Part shown: positions 27,363-35,563 of the stretch, piece after piece
How the letters are laid out: the number at the start of each line of letters is the position of its first letter
How positions within the stretch are numbered: the first letter of the stretch is position 1
Source of the DNA: an uncultured Hyphomicrobiales bacterium
GTDB taxonomy: Bacteria > Pseudomonadota > Alphaproteobacteria > Rhizobiales > Xanthobacteraceae
Length of the DNA: 57,073 nucleotides
Assembly (NCBI GenBank): GCA_903839845.1
Contig: CAIMEA010000027.1
Coordinates: forward strand, 1 to 57,073
Reading direction: 5' to 3'
The notes under the pieces: generated by a model
What the model was told of the DNA's origin: nothing
The model's database searches: none
Seen by the model: the letters and a program-made list of their open reading frames with translations, nothing else
Translations under genes and position numbers: made by a program

Positions 27363-28394
27363 CTACTTGACGAGCTTCGTGCCGGTGATGCGCTCGAGAT
27401 TGCCGTGGGCGATTGCTTCTCTTTCGGCCGCGGAGATGTTGGCCGCCTCGAGGAAGCGCAGCGCGTCGCGCGTGTACATCGTGCCCTTTTCCGGATCGAA
27501 CGGGCAGTCGGAGGCGAACACGATCTTGTCGTGGTCGAAGAAGGACAGCCCCATCGTCATGCCGGCTTCCGACGAGAACGTCGCGGTGTCGGTGTAGAAC
27601 GAGTGCTTGAAGTAATCGAGCGGACGCTTTTTGAGCTGCTTCAGCAGTACCGTGAGGTCTTCGTCCGAGGTGCGCGAGCCGAGCTGATCCCAGCCGGGGC
27701 CGATGCGGCCTTCCAGCATCGGCACGATGCCGCCGAAATGGTGGGTGATGATCTTGATGTTCGGGTACTTGTCCATGAGCTTGGAAAACACCAGCCGCGC
27801 CATCGCCGCGCCGGTCTCGTAGGACCAGCCGAAGGTCCACCAGATTTCGTATTTCGATTTTGTTTCCGATGCGTAGTCTGCAACGGCGGCATTGCGCGCC
27901 GGGTGCAGCCAGATCGGCTTGTTGAGCTTTTCCATCGCCGCGAAGAACGGCTCGAACGCCGGGTCGTCGAGCGGCTTGCCGGCGACGTTGGTATAAATCT
28001 GCACGCCGAGCGCGCCATTCTTGATCGCGCGGGTAGCCTCCGCCACGCCGACATCGGGTGCGCCGAGCGCGCCTTGCGCCACCCAGCCGGGGAAATGGTC
28101 GCTGTCCTTGGCGCAGATCTCGGCCAGTTCGTCGTTGATCAGCCGGGCATATTCCTCGACCTTGGCGCCGTTGCCCGAATCTCCCTGAGACTTGGCGAAG
28201 ACTTCGAGCGGCGGCATGGCGTAGGAGATGATCTGCGCGTAGTCGGGGAAGGTGTCGACCACTTTGCGGCGGGCATCGAGATCGTGGATGCAGGGCACCT
28301 CACGCATGCGCTTGCCGATGTCCGGATAGCCGCTGTCGACCAGCAATTGGAACATCCGGCTCGGCATGAAATGGGTATAGGCGTCGATACGCAT
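27363..28394 (-). CDS. ACMSD-type amidohydrolase (possible aromatic decarboxylase)
   Basis: 343 residues, metal-dependent amidohydrolase superfamily, ACMSD branch. Visible landmarks: N-terminal DAYTHFMP, IWLHPARN in the middle, ITHHFGG, and the late metal-binding Asp in FASDCPFDP. The first motif has HFM rather than the usual HxH, so one canonical metal ligand looks replaced. Relatives include aminocarboxymuconate semialdehyde decarboxylase, gamma-resorcylate decarboxylase and 5-carboxyvanillate decarboxylase LigW. A non-oxidative aromatic decarboxylase or a hydrolase of a ring-cleavage product would both fit the operon. It lies 61 bp after a TPP enzyme gene. Confidence 0.78.
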   Translation of the reverse strand: MRIDAYTHFMPSRMFQLLVDSGYPDIGKRMREVPCIHDLDARRKVVDTFPDYAQIISYAMPPLEVFAKSQGDSGNGAKVEEYARLINDELAEICAKDSDHFPGWVAQGALGAPDVGVAEATRAIKNGALGVQIYTNVAGKPLDDPAFEPFFAAMEKLNKPIWLHPARNAAVADYASETKSKYEIWWTFGWSYETGAAMARLVFSKLMDKYPNIKIITHHFGGIVPMLEGRIGPGWDQLGSRTSDEDLTVLLKQLKKRPLDYFKHSFYTDTATFSSEAGMTMGLSFFDHDKIVFASDCPFDPEKGTMYTRDALRFLEAANISAAEREAIAHGNLERITGTKLVK

Positions 28395-28455
28395 GGAACT
28401 CTCCGTGACTGGATTTCGTGTCTTGTTATCGTGCCGAATGCGACCGGGCTAGCGT

Positions 28456-30162
28456 TTAATAGGGCGTGATGACGTTGAGCAGCGCCTGGCGCTTGTCATT
28501 CATGACAGCGTCACGGGCGCGGGCCAGCGCGCCGGGCAGATCGGCCGGGTTTTCCACGCGCTCGGCGTGTGCGCCCTGCGCCTTCGCCATTTCGTCGTAG
28601 GGCGGCGCCGGATCGAGGTCGGCCAGTTCGCGACCGTCGGTCTCGCCGGAGACGCCGTCCTTGAACATGGCCAGCGTCGAATTGCGTACCGCGCCGTAGC
28701 GGCTGTTGTTGAAGATAATGGTTAGGATCGGCAGGTTGTGCTTTTGCGCCACCCAGTGGCCGACCGTCGGGTTGGAGAACATGTAGGCGCCGTCGCCGAG
28801 CGTGGCGACGATCAGTTTGTCGGGCGCCGCGAGCTTGGCGCCCAGCGCGGCGCCCAGGCCCCAGCCCAGTCCGCCGGCCGGTCCGAGTGCGAACAAGGTG
28901 CCGGGCTTTTCGCGCGGACAATGGTCGGCGCGCAGCGGATATTCGTTGAAGATGATGGCGTCCTCGCCGACCGCCTCGAAGATGGCGCGCGACAGATAGG
29001 CCGGGGAAATGCGCTCGCCGGCAACCGAGTCCTTTGTCAGTTGCGCGCGCCGCGTGCGCATACGCTCGGCCAGCCGGGTGCGGCGCGCCGAAATGCGCGC
29101 TTCGGCCATTTGCAGGCGCGGTCCGACGGCCTCAAGAAGGGCCTCGAGCGAATTGCTGACGCCCGCCTGCACGGCAAGATCGCTCGGAAACGAACGCATC
29201 GGATAGCGCACGAAGAACGGGTCTTCACCCATATGGACGATACGCGCGCCGGCCGGCGGATGTTGCAAATGCGGAATCCACGGCACGTCGGATTCGAGCG
29301 AGATCACCAGATCGGCGTCGGCCAGCAGCGCGCCCGGTTCGTAGCCGAAATGCATCGGATGGCTGGACGGCAGGCAGACGCTGCGCGGGTTATGCGTGAT
29401 GACGGGAATGGCGCACTTTTCCGCAAGGGCACTCAGGGTCCGCACCGCGTCCGCCGGCAGGACGGAGGTAATGATCAGCGGCCGTTCGGCGGCGGCGATC
29501 CATTCAGCCAAAGTCGCGATGGTCTTCGGATCGGGATGCGCGCGCGGCGCCGCCGTACGCGGCTTGATCGGTGCGATCGGCTCCGTCACCGGCGCCGACA
29601 ACGGCTCGCGCGGCAACACCAGATAGATCGGGCCGCGCGGATGCGCCATCGCCACTTCGACCGAGCGCGCCACGACATCGCCGACCTGGCCCGGCGTTCG
29701 CAGTTCGTAATCCCACTTCACCAGTTCGCGTACCATGCCGGCCTGGTCGAACATTTCCTGTGCCCAGTGAATGGGGCGCGAGCGCGAACCGAACGAACCT
29801 TTTTCGGTGATCGGCGTGCGTCCAGCGGCGAGGATCAGCGGCACGCGGTCGCGCGACAGGTTGGTGAGGTTGTTGATGGTGTTGGCGGTGCCGACATTGA
29901 CGTGGACCATCACGGCCTGCGGCCGGCCATTCATCAGATAGGCGCCGTGCGCCATGGCCACCGCCAGATTTTCATGCGGTACCAGCACCGGCATCGGCAC
30001 TTTGGCGTTGGTCTTCTTGGCGCGGCTGAAGGCTTCGACGACCGGCGGAAAGTCTGTACCGGGATTGGCGAACAGATAATCGGTGCCGTGATCGGCGAGC
30101 GCGCGCAGGAAGGCCTCGGCGGCGATCGCGGGCCGGGGTCCTGGTGTCGGTGTCGCGGCCAT
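28456..30162 (-). CDS. Thiamine-diphosphate enzyme, acetolactate synthase/benzoylformate decarboxylase-like
   Basis: 568 residues from ATG 30162 (MAATPTPGPR), preceded by GGGGA; a start at 30195 is less likely. N-terminal PYR domain with catalytic Glu64 (VPHENLAVAMAHGAY), central domain (about 215-340), and C-terminal PP domain with the ThDP/Mg motif GDGAYMFSNP...IIFNNSRYG. It belongs to COG0028. No small regulatory subunit is nearby, so amino-acid acetolactate synthase is unlikely. Next to an aldehyde dehydrogenase it more plausibly decarboxylates an aryl 2-oxoacid or splits an acyloin. A similar but distinct enzyme is encoded at 31875-33587. Confidence 0.8.
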   Translation of the reverse strand: MAATPTPGPRPAIAAEAFLRALADHGTDYLFANPGTDFPPVVEAFSRAKKTNAKVPMPVLVPHENLAVAMAHGAYLMNGRPQAVMVHVNVGTANTINNLTNLSRDRVPLILAAGRTPITEKGSFGSRSRPIHWAQEMFDQAGMVRELVKWDYELRTPGQVGDVVARSVEVAMAHPRGPIYLVLPREPLSAPVTEPIAPIKPRTAAPRAHPDPKTIATLAEWIAAAERPLIITSVLPADAVRTLSALAEKCAIPVITHNPRSVCLPSSHPMHFGYEPGALLADADLVISLESDVPWIPHLQHPPAGARIVHMGEDPFFVRYPMRSFPSDLAVQAGVSNSLEALLEAVGPRLQMAEARISARRTRLAERMRTRRAQLTKDSVAGERISPAYLSRAIFEAVGEDAIIFNEYPLRADHCPREKPGTLFALGPAGGLGWGLGAALGAKLAAPDKLIVATLGDGAYMFSNPTVGHWVAQKHNLPILTIIFNNSRYGAVRNSTLAMFKDGVSGETDGRELADLDPAPPYDEMAKAQGAHAERVENPADLPGALARARDAVMNDKRQALLNVITPY

Positions 30163-30257
30163 GTGTTTCGTCCCCGGACTATAAATCCGCGCCATTCAGG
30201 CGTCGGATATTGATTTTCCGGCGTGTTCTACTCGACAGGGGTAGGCCTTACAAGCAA

Positions 30258-30304
30258 AGGCTCGTCGCGCCAAAGCTGCGAAGCCATGCGTGCGCGACGA
30301 GCCT
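30258..30304 (-). other. Strong RNA stem-loop between aldehyde dehydrogenase and TPP enzyme genes
   Basis: AGGCTCGTCGCGC (30258-30270) and GCGCGACGAGCCT (30292-30304) are perfect 13-bp arms with a 21-nt loop that itself holds a small GCT/AGC hairpin. It lies inside the operon, in a 190-bp gap. No T-run follows in the direction of transcription (TTGCTTG), so it is not a standard terminator. mRNA processing or stability control is more likely. Confidence 0.65.
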
Positions 30305-30352
30305 GATCTGCGTGTGGGCAAGCGCCCGTCAAGGGCGCCAATAGTCCTTGGT

Positions 30353-31795
30353 TCAGAACGGGTAGTGCTGGTGGCTCTCGATGGTGACCCAGCGCAGTTC
30401 GGTGAATTCGGCGATCGCGCCGACGCCGCCGAATCGGCCGTAGCCGGAATCCTTGGTGCCGCCGAATGGCATTTGCGGCTCGTCGTTCACCGTCGGGCCG
30501 TTGATGTGGCAAATACCGGACTGAATGCGCTTGGCAACCGCCATGGCGCGCTGGATGTTCTGGCTGAACACCGCCGAGGACAACCCGTATTCAGTGTCAT
30601 TGGCGATGCTGACCGCCTCGTCATCGCCATCGACACGGATGATGCTCTTGACCGGGCCGAACGATTCCTCGCGGTAGATTTTCATCTGCGGGTTGACGTG
30701 GTCGAGCAGGGTCGCCGACCAGGCGGTGCCGTTGCGCTTGCCGCCGGCGACCAGCTTGGCGCCCTTGCTGACGGCGTCGTCGAGCAGTTCCTGCATGCGG
30801 TTGGCCGCGTTCTCGCTCACCAGCGAGCCGAGCACGACCTTGCCGCGCGGATCGCCGAAAGGCAGGCCGTTTGCCTTGGCGGCGAGCTTGCCGACGAAGT
30901 CGTCGGCGATCTTGTTGTCGACGACGATACGCTCGGTCGACATGCAGATCTGGCCCATATGCATGAAGGCGCCGAAGGCCGCGCCGTTCACCGCGTCGTC
31001 GATATTGGCGTCGTCGAGCACCAGCAGCGGCGCCTTGCCGCCGAGTTCGAGCAGCACGGGCTTGAGATATTTCGCCGCGATCTGCGCGACGATGCGGCCG
31101 ACATGGCTCGAACCGGTAAAGTTGACGCGGCGCACGGCCGGGTGCGCGATCAGCGCCTCGACAACCTGCGGCGCGTCCTCGCGCGAATGCGTCACGACAT
31201 TGATGACGCCTTTCGGAATGCCGGCTTCCTGCAACACCTTGCCGATCAGCATATGGGTGGCGGGGCAGGTCTCCGACGCTTTCATCACCACGGTGTTGCC
31301 GCAGGCCAAAGCCATCGCCACCGAGCGCACGCCGAGAATAACCGGCGCGTTCCACGGCGCCATGCCGACGCAGACGCCGGCCGGTTGGCGGATCGCCATC
31401 GAGAAGCAGCCCGGCTTGTCGGACGGAATGACCTCGCCGTGAATCATGGTGGTCATGCAGGCCGCTTCGCGCAAAATCTTGGCGCCGAACATGACATTGA
31501 AGCCGGACCACGGCCCGGTCGCGCCGGTCTCTTCCATGGTCAGCTTGATGAACTCGGCCGTCTTCGCTTCCAGCAAGTCGGCCGCTTTGAGCAGCAGCTT
31601 GCGGCGTTCGTTCGGGCCGGTTTCCGACCACGCAGGAAACGCGGCAGCCGCGGCGGCGCAAGCGGCGTTGACGTCGGCGACCTTGCCGGCCGGCGATGTG
31701 CTGGCGACGCTGCCGGTGAACGGGTCGAGACGGTCGAAGGTTTTGTTGTCGATCGCGGCGACATCGGCGCCGTTGATCAGAAGCGATACGTTCAT
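30353..31795 (-). CDS. NAD(P)-dependent aldehyde dehydrogenase (vanillin/salicylaldehyde DH-like)
   Basis: 480 residues, complete ALDH fold. Catalytic Cys284 (GQICMSTERI), general base Glu250 (LLELGGKAP), oxyanion Asn149 (PWNAP) and cofactor Lys172 (VMKASE) are all present. The pattern GQICMSTERI and the IHGEVIPSD region recall vanillin, benzaldehyde and salicylaldehyde dehydrogenases. It should oxidise an aromatic aldehyde to the acid in the cytoplasm. It sits between the two TPP enzyme genes, which fits a sequence aryl 2-oxoacid to aldehyde to acid; that pairing is inference. It lies 79 bp downstream of the first TPP gene with a short GC hairpin (31837-31856) between. Confidence 0.88.
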   Translation of the reverse strand: MNVSLLINGADVAAIDNKTFDRLDPFTGSVASTSPAGKVADVNAACAAAAAAFPAWSETGPNERRKLLLKAADLLEAKTAEFIKLTMEETGATGPWSGFNVMFGAKILREAACMTTMIHGEVIPSDKPGCFSMAIRQPAGVCVGMAPWNAPVILGVRSVAMALACGNTVVMKASETCPATHMLIGKVLQEAGIPKGVINVVTHSREDAPQVVEALIAHPAVRRVNFTGSSHVGRIVAQIAAKYLKPVLLELGGKAPLLVLDDANIDDAVNGAAFGAFMHMGQICMSTERIVVDNKIADDFVGKLAAKANGLPFGDPRGKVVLGSLVSENAANRMQELLDDAVSKGAKLVAGGKRNGTAWSATLLDHVNPQMKIYREESFGPVKSIIRVDGDDEAVSIANDTEYGLSSAVFSQNIQRAMAVAKRIQSGICHINGPTVNDEPQMPFGGTKDSGYGRFGGVGAIAEFTELRWVTIESHQHYPF

Positions 31796-31836
31796 GTCAT
31801 CCTCCCCAAGATTTCATTCACTCTACAGTTGTTCTC

Positions 31837-31856
31837 GCGCCGCCGGACTGCGGCGC
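31837..31856 (-). other. GC-rich intergenic hairpin in the TRAP operon
   Basis: GCGCCGC (31837-31843) and GCGGCGC (31850-31856) form a perfect 7-bp stem with a CGGACT loop between the TPP enzyme and aldehyde dehydrogenase genes. No T-run follows on the transcribed strand, so it is not an intrinsic terminator. Confidence 0.4.
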
Positions 31857-31874
31857 AAAGTCTCATATTGGGCC

Positions 31875-33587
31875 TTAAAGATGCGGTATGCGCACGTCGA
31901 GCACGGCGCAGCGTTTTTCCTCGCGCACAACCCGCAGCGCCTCGGCGATGGCCGCTTCGACGTCTTCCGGCCGTTCCAGCTTGCGGGCGAAAGCGCCACC
32001 GGCGGCGGCGGCGATTCCGGCGTGATCGGGCGCCGGATCGAATTCGACGCCGATCGCATTGGCGCGGCTGGCATAGCCATCGGGATGCACCGCCAAGGTC
32101 GACATTTTCGGCGAGCGCCAGCCGCCATTGTTGTAGATCACCTGCAGGAACGGCGTGTCGTATTTACGCGCCATCCAGTGCACTGACGACGGCACCGAGA
32201 ACATGTAGGAGCCGTCGCCGGACAGCGCGATGACCGTCTTGTCGGGACAGGCGAGCTTGGCGCCGATGGCCGCGCCGCCGTGCCAGCCGAGCGACGAGCC
32301 GCCGCTGAGAAAATACGAACCTGGGCGCGACGGGCGCAGATGGTTGGCGATGGTCGGGTAGTTGGTGATCGTCTCGGACAGGATGATGGTGTTGTCGTCG
32401 ATATGCTTGCGCAAACACGCCGTGAAATATTCCGGCGTGATCATCGCGCCGTTCGGCTGTTCGCGCTTGTGCCATTGCGCGGCCAGCGCGTCGTGCATCT
32501 TGCCGTAATGCGCTTGGCGTTCTTTCACCTTGCCGGCGTCAATGGTCATGCCATTGAGCGCGCCATTCACTTGCGCCAGCGCCGTGGCGCAGTCGGCCTG
32601 GAACACGCGCTGCGCCTTGAAGTACCAGAGCGGAATATCGAGTTTGAGCGGATCGACGTCGATATGGAATATATTCGCGCCGGCCGACGGCTTGCTGACC
32701 GACGGCACCCAGGGGGCGTCGCTATCGAGCACAAGAATAACGTCGGCTTCCGCCAGCACCGGTTCCTGATACGGCTCGCTCCACCGATTGCCCATATAGA
32801 GCGAATCCTCGGCCGGATAATTCATATTGACGGGCGATTGCTCGAGCACGGCGATGCCGAGGCGATGGCATAGCTTGATCAGTTCGGGAACGGCGGCCGG
32901 ATTGCGGCCGACACCGCTGGTCACCACCAGCGGCCGCTTGGCGCCAATGAGCGCCTGCGCCAGTTCGGTGGCGTCGTCGGCGCGCAGCGGCAGCGGCGCA
33001 ATCGCCGGCCATTCGGAGCTATCGATGGCGACCGGCGTGACATCCTCTTCCATCACCTCGCGCGCGCCGACCAGATAGACCGGCCCCTTGGGCTCGCTCT
33101 TGGCCAATTGCATGGCGCGGTGCGTGACCTGCTTGATGTTGCGGCCGGTGCGGAATTCGTAATCGAACTTCACGTAGTTGCGGACGATGCCGCGCTGATC
33201 GGCAATGTCCTGGATCCACTGGATCCATTCGTTGCGCGATCCCTTCAATTCGCCTTCCTGCGTATAAGGCGTGGCGCCGGCGAAAATCAAAACCGGCACG
33301 CGGCCGCGCAGTGCGTTGTGCACGGCGCCGCCGAGGGCCTGGGTGCCGCATTCGACATGCACGATGACGGCCTGCGCTTCGCCGGTGACCTGGGCGTAGC
33401 CATGCGCGGCGGAGAGCGCCACCATTTCGTTCGGACACGTCAGCATGGCGGGAAAGCCGCGCGCGCTCGCCTTGCCCTCGGCGACGGATTCGACAATAGC
33501 CGGATGATCGCTGCCAAGATTGGCGAAAATAAAGGAGACGCCGGCCTCCTTGAGCGCTTCGAGAAAAGCCGTACCTGCTGTGTACAC
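31875..33587 (-). CDS. Thiamine-diphosphate enzyme, acetolactate synthase-like, second copy
   Basis: 570 residues. PYR domain with catalytic Glu54 (TCPNEMVALSAAHGYA), central domain, and PP domain with GDGSYMFSVP...VIYNNGGW. It has the same architecture as the enzyme at 28456-30162 but is clearly divergent in sequence, so this is an old paralogue and not a recent duplicate. The two could be separate enzymes with different 2-oxoacid substrates. It is the first catabolic gene after the TRAP permease (49 bp), so its substrate is probably close to what the transporter imports, likely a carboxylate. Confidence 0.8.
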   Translation of the reverse strand: MYTAGTAFLEALKEAGVSFIFANLGSDHPAIVESVAEGKASARGFPAMLTCPNEMVALSAAHGYAQVTGEAQAVIVHVECGTQALGGAVHNALRGRVPVLIFAGATPYTQEGELKGSRNEWIQWIQDIADQRGIVRNYVKFDYEFRTGRNIKQVTHRAMQLAKSEPKGPVYLVGAREVMEEDVTPVAIDSSEWPAIAPLPLRADDATELAQALIGAKRPLVVTSGVGRNPAAVPELIKLCHRLGIAVLEQSPVNMNYPAEDSLYMGNRWSEPYQEPVLAEADVILVLDSDAPWVPSVSKPSAGANIFHIDVDPLKLDIPLWYFKAQRVFQADCATALAQVNGALNGMTIDAGKVKERQAHYGKMHDALAAQWHKREQPNGAMITPEYFTACLRKHIDDNTIILSETITNYPTIANHLRPSRPGSYFLSGGSSLGWHGGAAIGAKLACPDKTVIALSGDGSYMFSVPSSVHWMARKYDTPFLQVIYNNGGWRSPKMSTLAVHPDGYASRANAIGVEFDPAPDHAGIAAAAGGAFARKLERPEDVEAAIAEALRVVREEKRCAVLDVRIPHL

Positions 33588-33636
33588 GCGGGAATCCTAT
33601 CTGCCGAGAGAAGTTAGAGAGTCCGCCGGGGCCGGC

Positions 33637-34935
33637 CTACATACGCGAAGGCAGCCACAGCGCAATGATCGGGAAGGCGATGAGAATCACCAGCCGGATC
33701 AGATCGGTGACGATGAAGGGCAACACGCCCTTGAAGATAGTCGAAAAGCTGACGTCGGGGACCACGCTCTTGATGACGAAGACGATCATGCCGACCGGCG
33801 GGTGAATGAGCCCGAGTTCGACCGTCATCACAATGATGACGCCGAACCAGATCGGATCGAAGCCGAGATGGACGATGACCGGGAAGATGATCGGCACGGT
33901 CAGGATGACCATCGCCAGGGCATCCATCAGGCAGCCGAGGATCAGATACATGATCATGATCAGCGCCAGGATGCCGTAACGGCCAATGCCGAGCGCGGTG
34001 AGGAATTCGGTGACCTTCTGCGGCGTCTGCGTCACGGTGAGGAAATAGCCGAACAGCAGCGCGCCGATCAGAACGGTGAACACCGCGGCGCCGGTGCGGG
34101 TGGCCTGCAGCAGCGAGCGGCGGATGTCGTCGCGGTTGAGCCGGCCGCGCAGCCAGCCGATCAGGAACGCGCCGCCGGCGCCCATTCCGCCGGCTTCGGT
34201 GGGTGTGAACAGGCCGCCATACAGGCCGCCGATCACGAAAATAAACAGCAGCAACGTCGCCCAGATGTCGCGCAGCGCGCTGAAGCGTTCCTTCCAGGTG
34301 TGGCGCGGGCCACGCGGCAGGAAGTTCGGCCGCACGAAGCCGATGATGCCGACGGTGCAAATATACATCGTCGCCGCCAGCAGGCCGGGCAAGATGCCGG
34401 CGATGAACAATTTGCCGATGTCCTGCTCGGTGATGATGCCGTAGACGGCCAGCACGGTCGACGGCGGCAGCATGGCGCCGAGCGAGCCGCCGGCGGCGAT
34501 CACACCAGTGGCGAAGCTCTGCGGATAGCCGAAGCGCCGCATTTCCGGATAGGCGACGGTCGAGAAGGTCGCGGCGGTGGCGACCGATGAGCCGGATATC
34601 GCGGCGAAACCGCCGCAGGCGGCGATGGTGGCAATGCCGAGCCCGCCGCGCAAATGGCCGAGGAAGCTGTTGGCGGCGCGAAACAGTTCGCGGCTCATGC
34701 CGGAATTGGACACGAACGCGCCCATCAGGAGAAACATCGGGATGACGCCGAAAGTATAGTCGGTGACCGTGCGCATCGAGGTCTGGCCGATCATCTTCAG
34801 CGCCGGATAACCGCCGACGATGTAGCCGAAGCCACCGACGCCGACGAGGCCCATGGCCATGCCGACCGGCACGCGCAGCAGCATCAGCGCGAACAGAACG
34901 ATGAATCCGATAATGGCGACGGCGTCGGTGCTCAT
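33637..34935 (-). CDS. dctM: TRAP transporter large permease DctM
   Basis: 432 residues with about 12 hydrophobic segments across the whole length. The start (AIIGFIVLFALMLLRVPVGMAMGLVG) and ISGSSVATAATFSTVAYPEMRRFGY are standard DctM features. It forms the sodium- or proton-coupled inner-membrane channel of a tripartite carboxylate transporter with DctQ and DctP. It starts 12 bp after dctQ. A downstream TPP enzyme, aldehyde dehydrogenase and monooxygenase on the same strand suggest an aromatic or oxo-carboxylate substrate. Confidence 0.92.
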   Translation of the reverse strand: MSTDAVAIIGFIVLFALMLLRVPVGMAMGLVGVGGFGYIVGGYPALKMIGQTSMRTVTDYTFGVIPMFLLMGAFVSNSGMSRELFRAANSFLGHLRGGLGIATIAACGGFAAISGSSVATAATFSTVAYPEMRRFGYPQSFATGVIAAGGSLGAMLPPSTVLAVYGIITEQDIGKLFIAGILPGLLAATMYICTVGIIGFVRPNFLPRGPRHTWKERFSALRDIWATLLLFIFVIGGLYGGLFTPTEAGGMGAGGAFLIGWLRGRLNRDDIRRSLLQATRTGAAVFTVLIGALLFGYFLTVTQTPQKVTEFLTALGIGRYGILALIMIMYLILGCLMDALAMVILTVPIIFPVIVHLGFDPIWFGVIIVMTVELGLIHPPVGMIVFVIKSVVPDVSFSTIFKGVLPFIVTDLIRLVILIAFPIIALWLPSRM

Positions 34936-34947
34936 GTTTGCGCTTTG

Positions 34948-35487
34948 CTACTCAACCGGCTTGATGCGATAGGCGCCGTCTTCCATCTCTTCGGGATGGA
35001 AGATCAGCCTGTAGGTGCGAATGGCGATCAGCAGCACCGCGGCGGCGTCGCCGGCCCAGGCCAGCGCGAAGAAGGGCCAGGTCGGCAGCCGCAGATCGAA
35101 GGTGAGGACGTTGTCGTTATAGGTGCCGGTCACCTTGTCGAACAAGGTGTAGGTCTGCACGGTCACGACGAACAGCAGAACCAATGTGGCGAACACGTCG
35201 ATGAAACGTTGATGGCGCGGCCCGACATTGGCCCAGACCAGGTCGACGGTGATGTGCGTGCCGCGATAGGAAGTCGCGGCGATGCCCCAGAAAATAAGAA
35301 TACCGAGCAGCAGCCGGCCGAAGTCGTAGGCGTCCGGAATCTGGATGGCGAAGAAATAGCGCAGCAGCACCGAGATGAAAATGTCGGCGGCGACAATGCC
35401 GACGAAAAAGGCGGCGATCAATTCGATGCCGTTGATGAAGCGGTCCATCAAATTGCGGTGGCGCGGCGGCACGGCGTGTTCAGTCAC
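34948..35487 (-). CDS. dctQ: TRAP transporter small permease DctQ
   Basis: About 179 residues with four hydrophobic segments, as in the DctQ family; the conserved middle is LGILIFWGIAATSYRGTHITVDLV. The start is uncertain: GTG 35487 has AGGAG only 2 nt upstream, TTG 35499 has no ribosome site, and ATG 35448 (MDRFINGIEL) gives a typical family length. It bridges DctP docking and the DctM channel. It lies between dctP (76 bp, with a hairpin) and dctM (12 bp). Confidence 0.85.
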   Translation of the reverse strand: MTEHAVPPRHRNLMDRFINGIELIAAFFVGIVAADIFISVLLRYFFAIQIPDAYDFGRLLLGILIFWGIAATSYRGTHITVDLVWANVGPRHQRFIDVFATLVLLFVVTVQTYTLFDKVTGTYNDNVLTFDLRLPTWPFFALAWAGDAAAVLLIAIRTYRLIFHPEEMEDGAYRIKPVE

Positions 35488-35508
35488 GGCTCCTCGCAAG
35501 GCTCAAAC

Positions 35509-35538
35509 GCGCCGGACGCTTGGTGAAACGTCCGGCGC
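35509..35538 (-). other. Stem-loop between dctP and dctQ
   Basis: GCGCCGGACG (35509-35518) and CGTCCGGCGC (35529-35538) form a perfect 10-bp stem with a 10-nt loop. It follows the dctP stop on the transcribed strand, with only TTTG after it. Stable hairpins after binding-protein genes commonly protect the upstream message and keep the binding protein in excess over the permeases; that role is inferred here. Confidence 0.6.
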
Positions 35539-35563
35539 GATTATCGGCTCAATGAGCGGCGTC

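Noticed and set aside
28738-30213. Long plus-strand frame opposite the TPP enzyme
   Set aside because: Same reasoning: no motif, Arg/His-rich antisense translation of a real gene.
30290-32233. Long open frame (647 codons) on the plus strand across the aldehyde dehydrogenase
   Set aside because: Shadow of the aldehyde dehydrogenase and TPP genes; composition is typical of antisense frames and the opposite strand carries intact catalytic motifs.
28456-33587. Assigning the two TPP enzymes as acetolactate synthase IlvB for amino-acid synthesis
   Set aside because: No ilvN or ilvC is adjacent, the genes lie in a catabolic TRAP operon, and there are two divergent copies.
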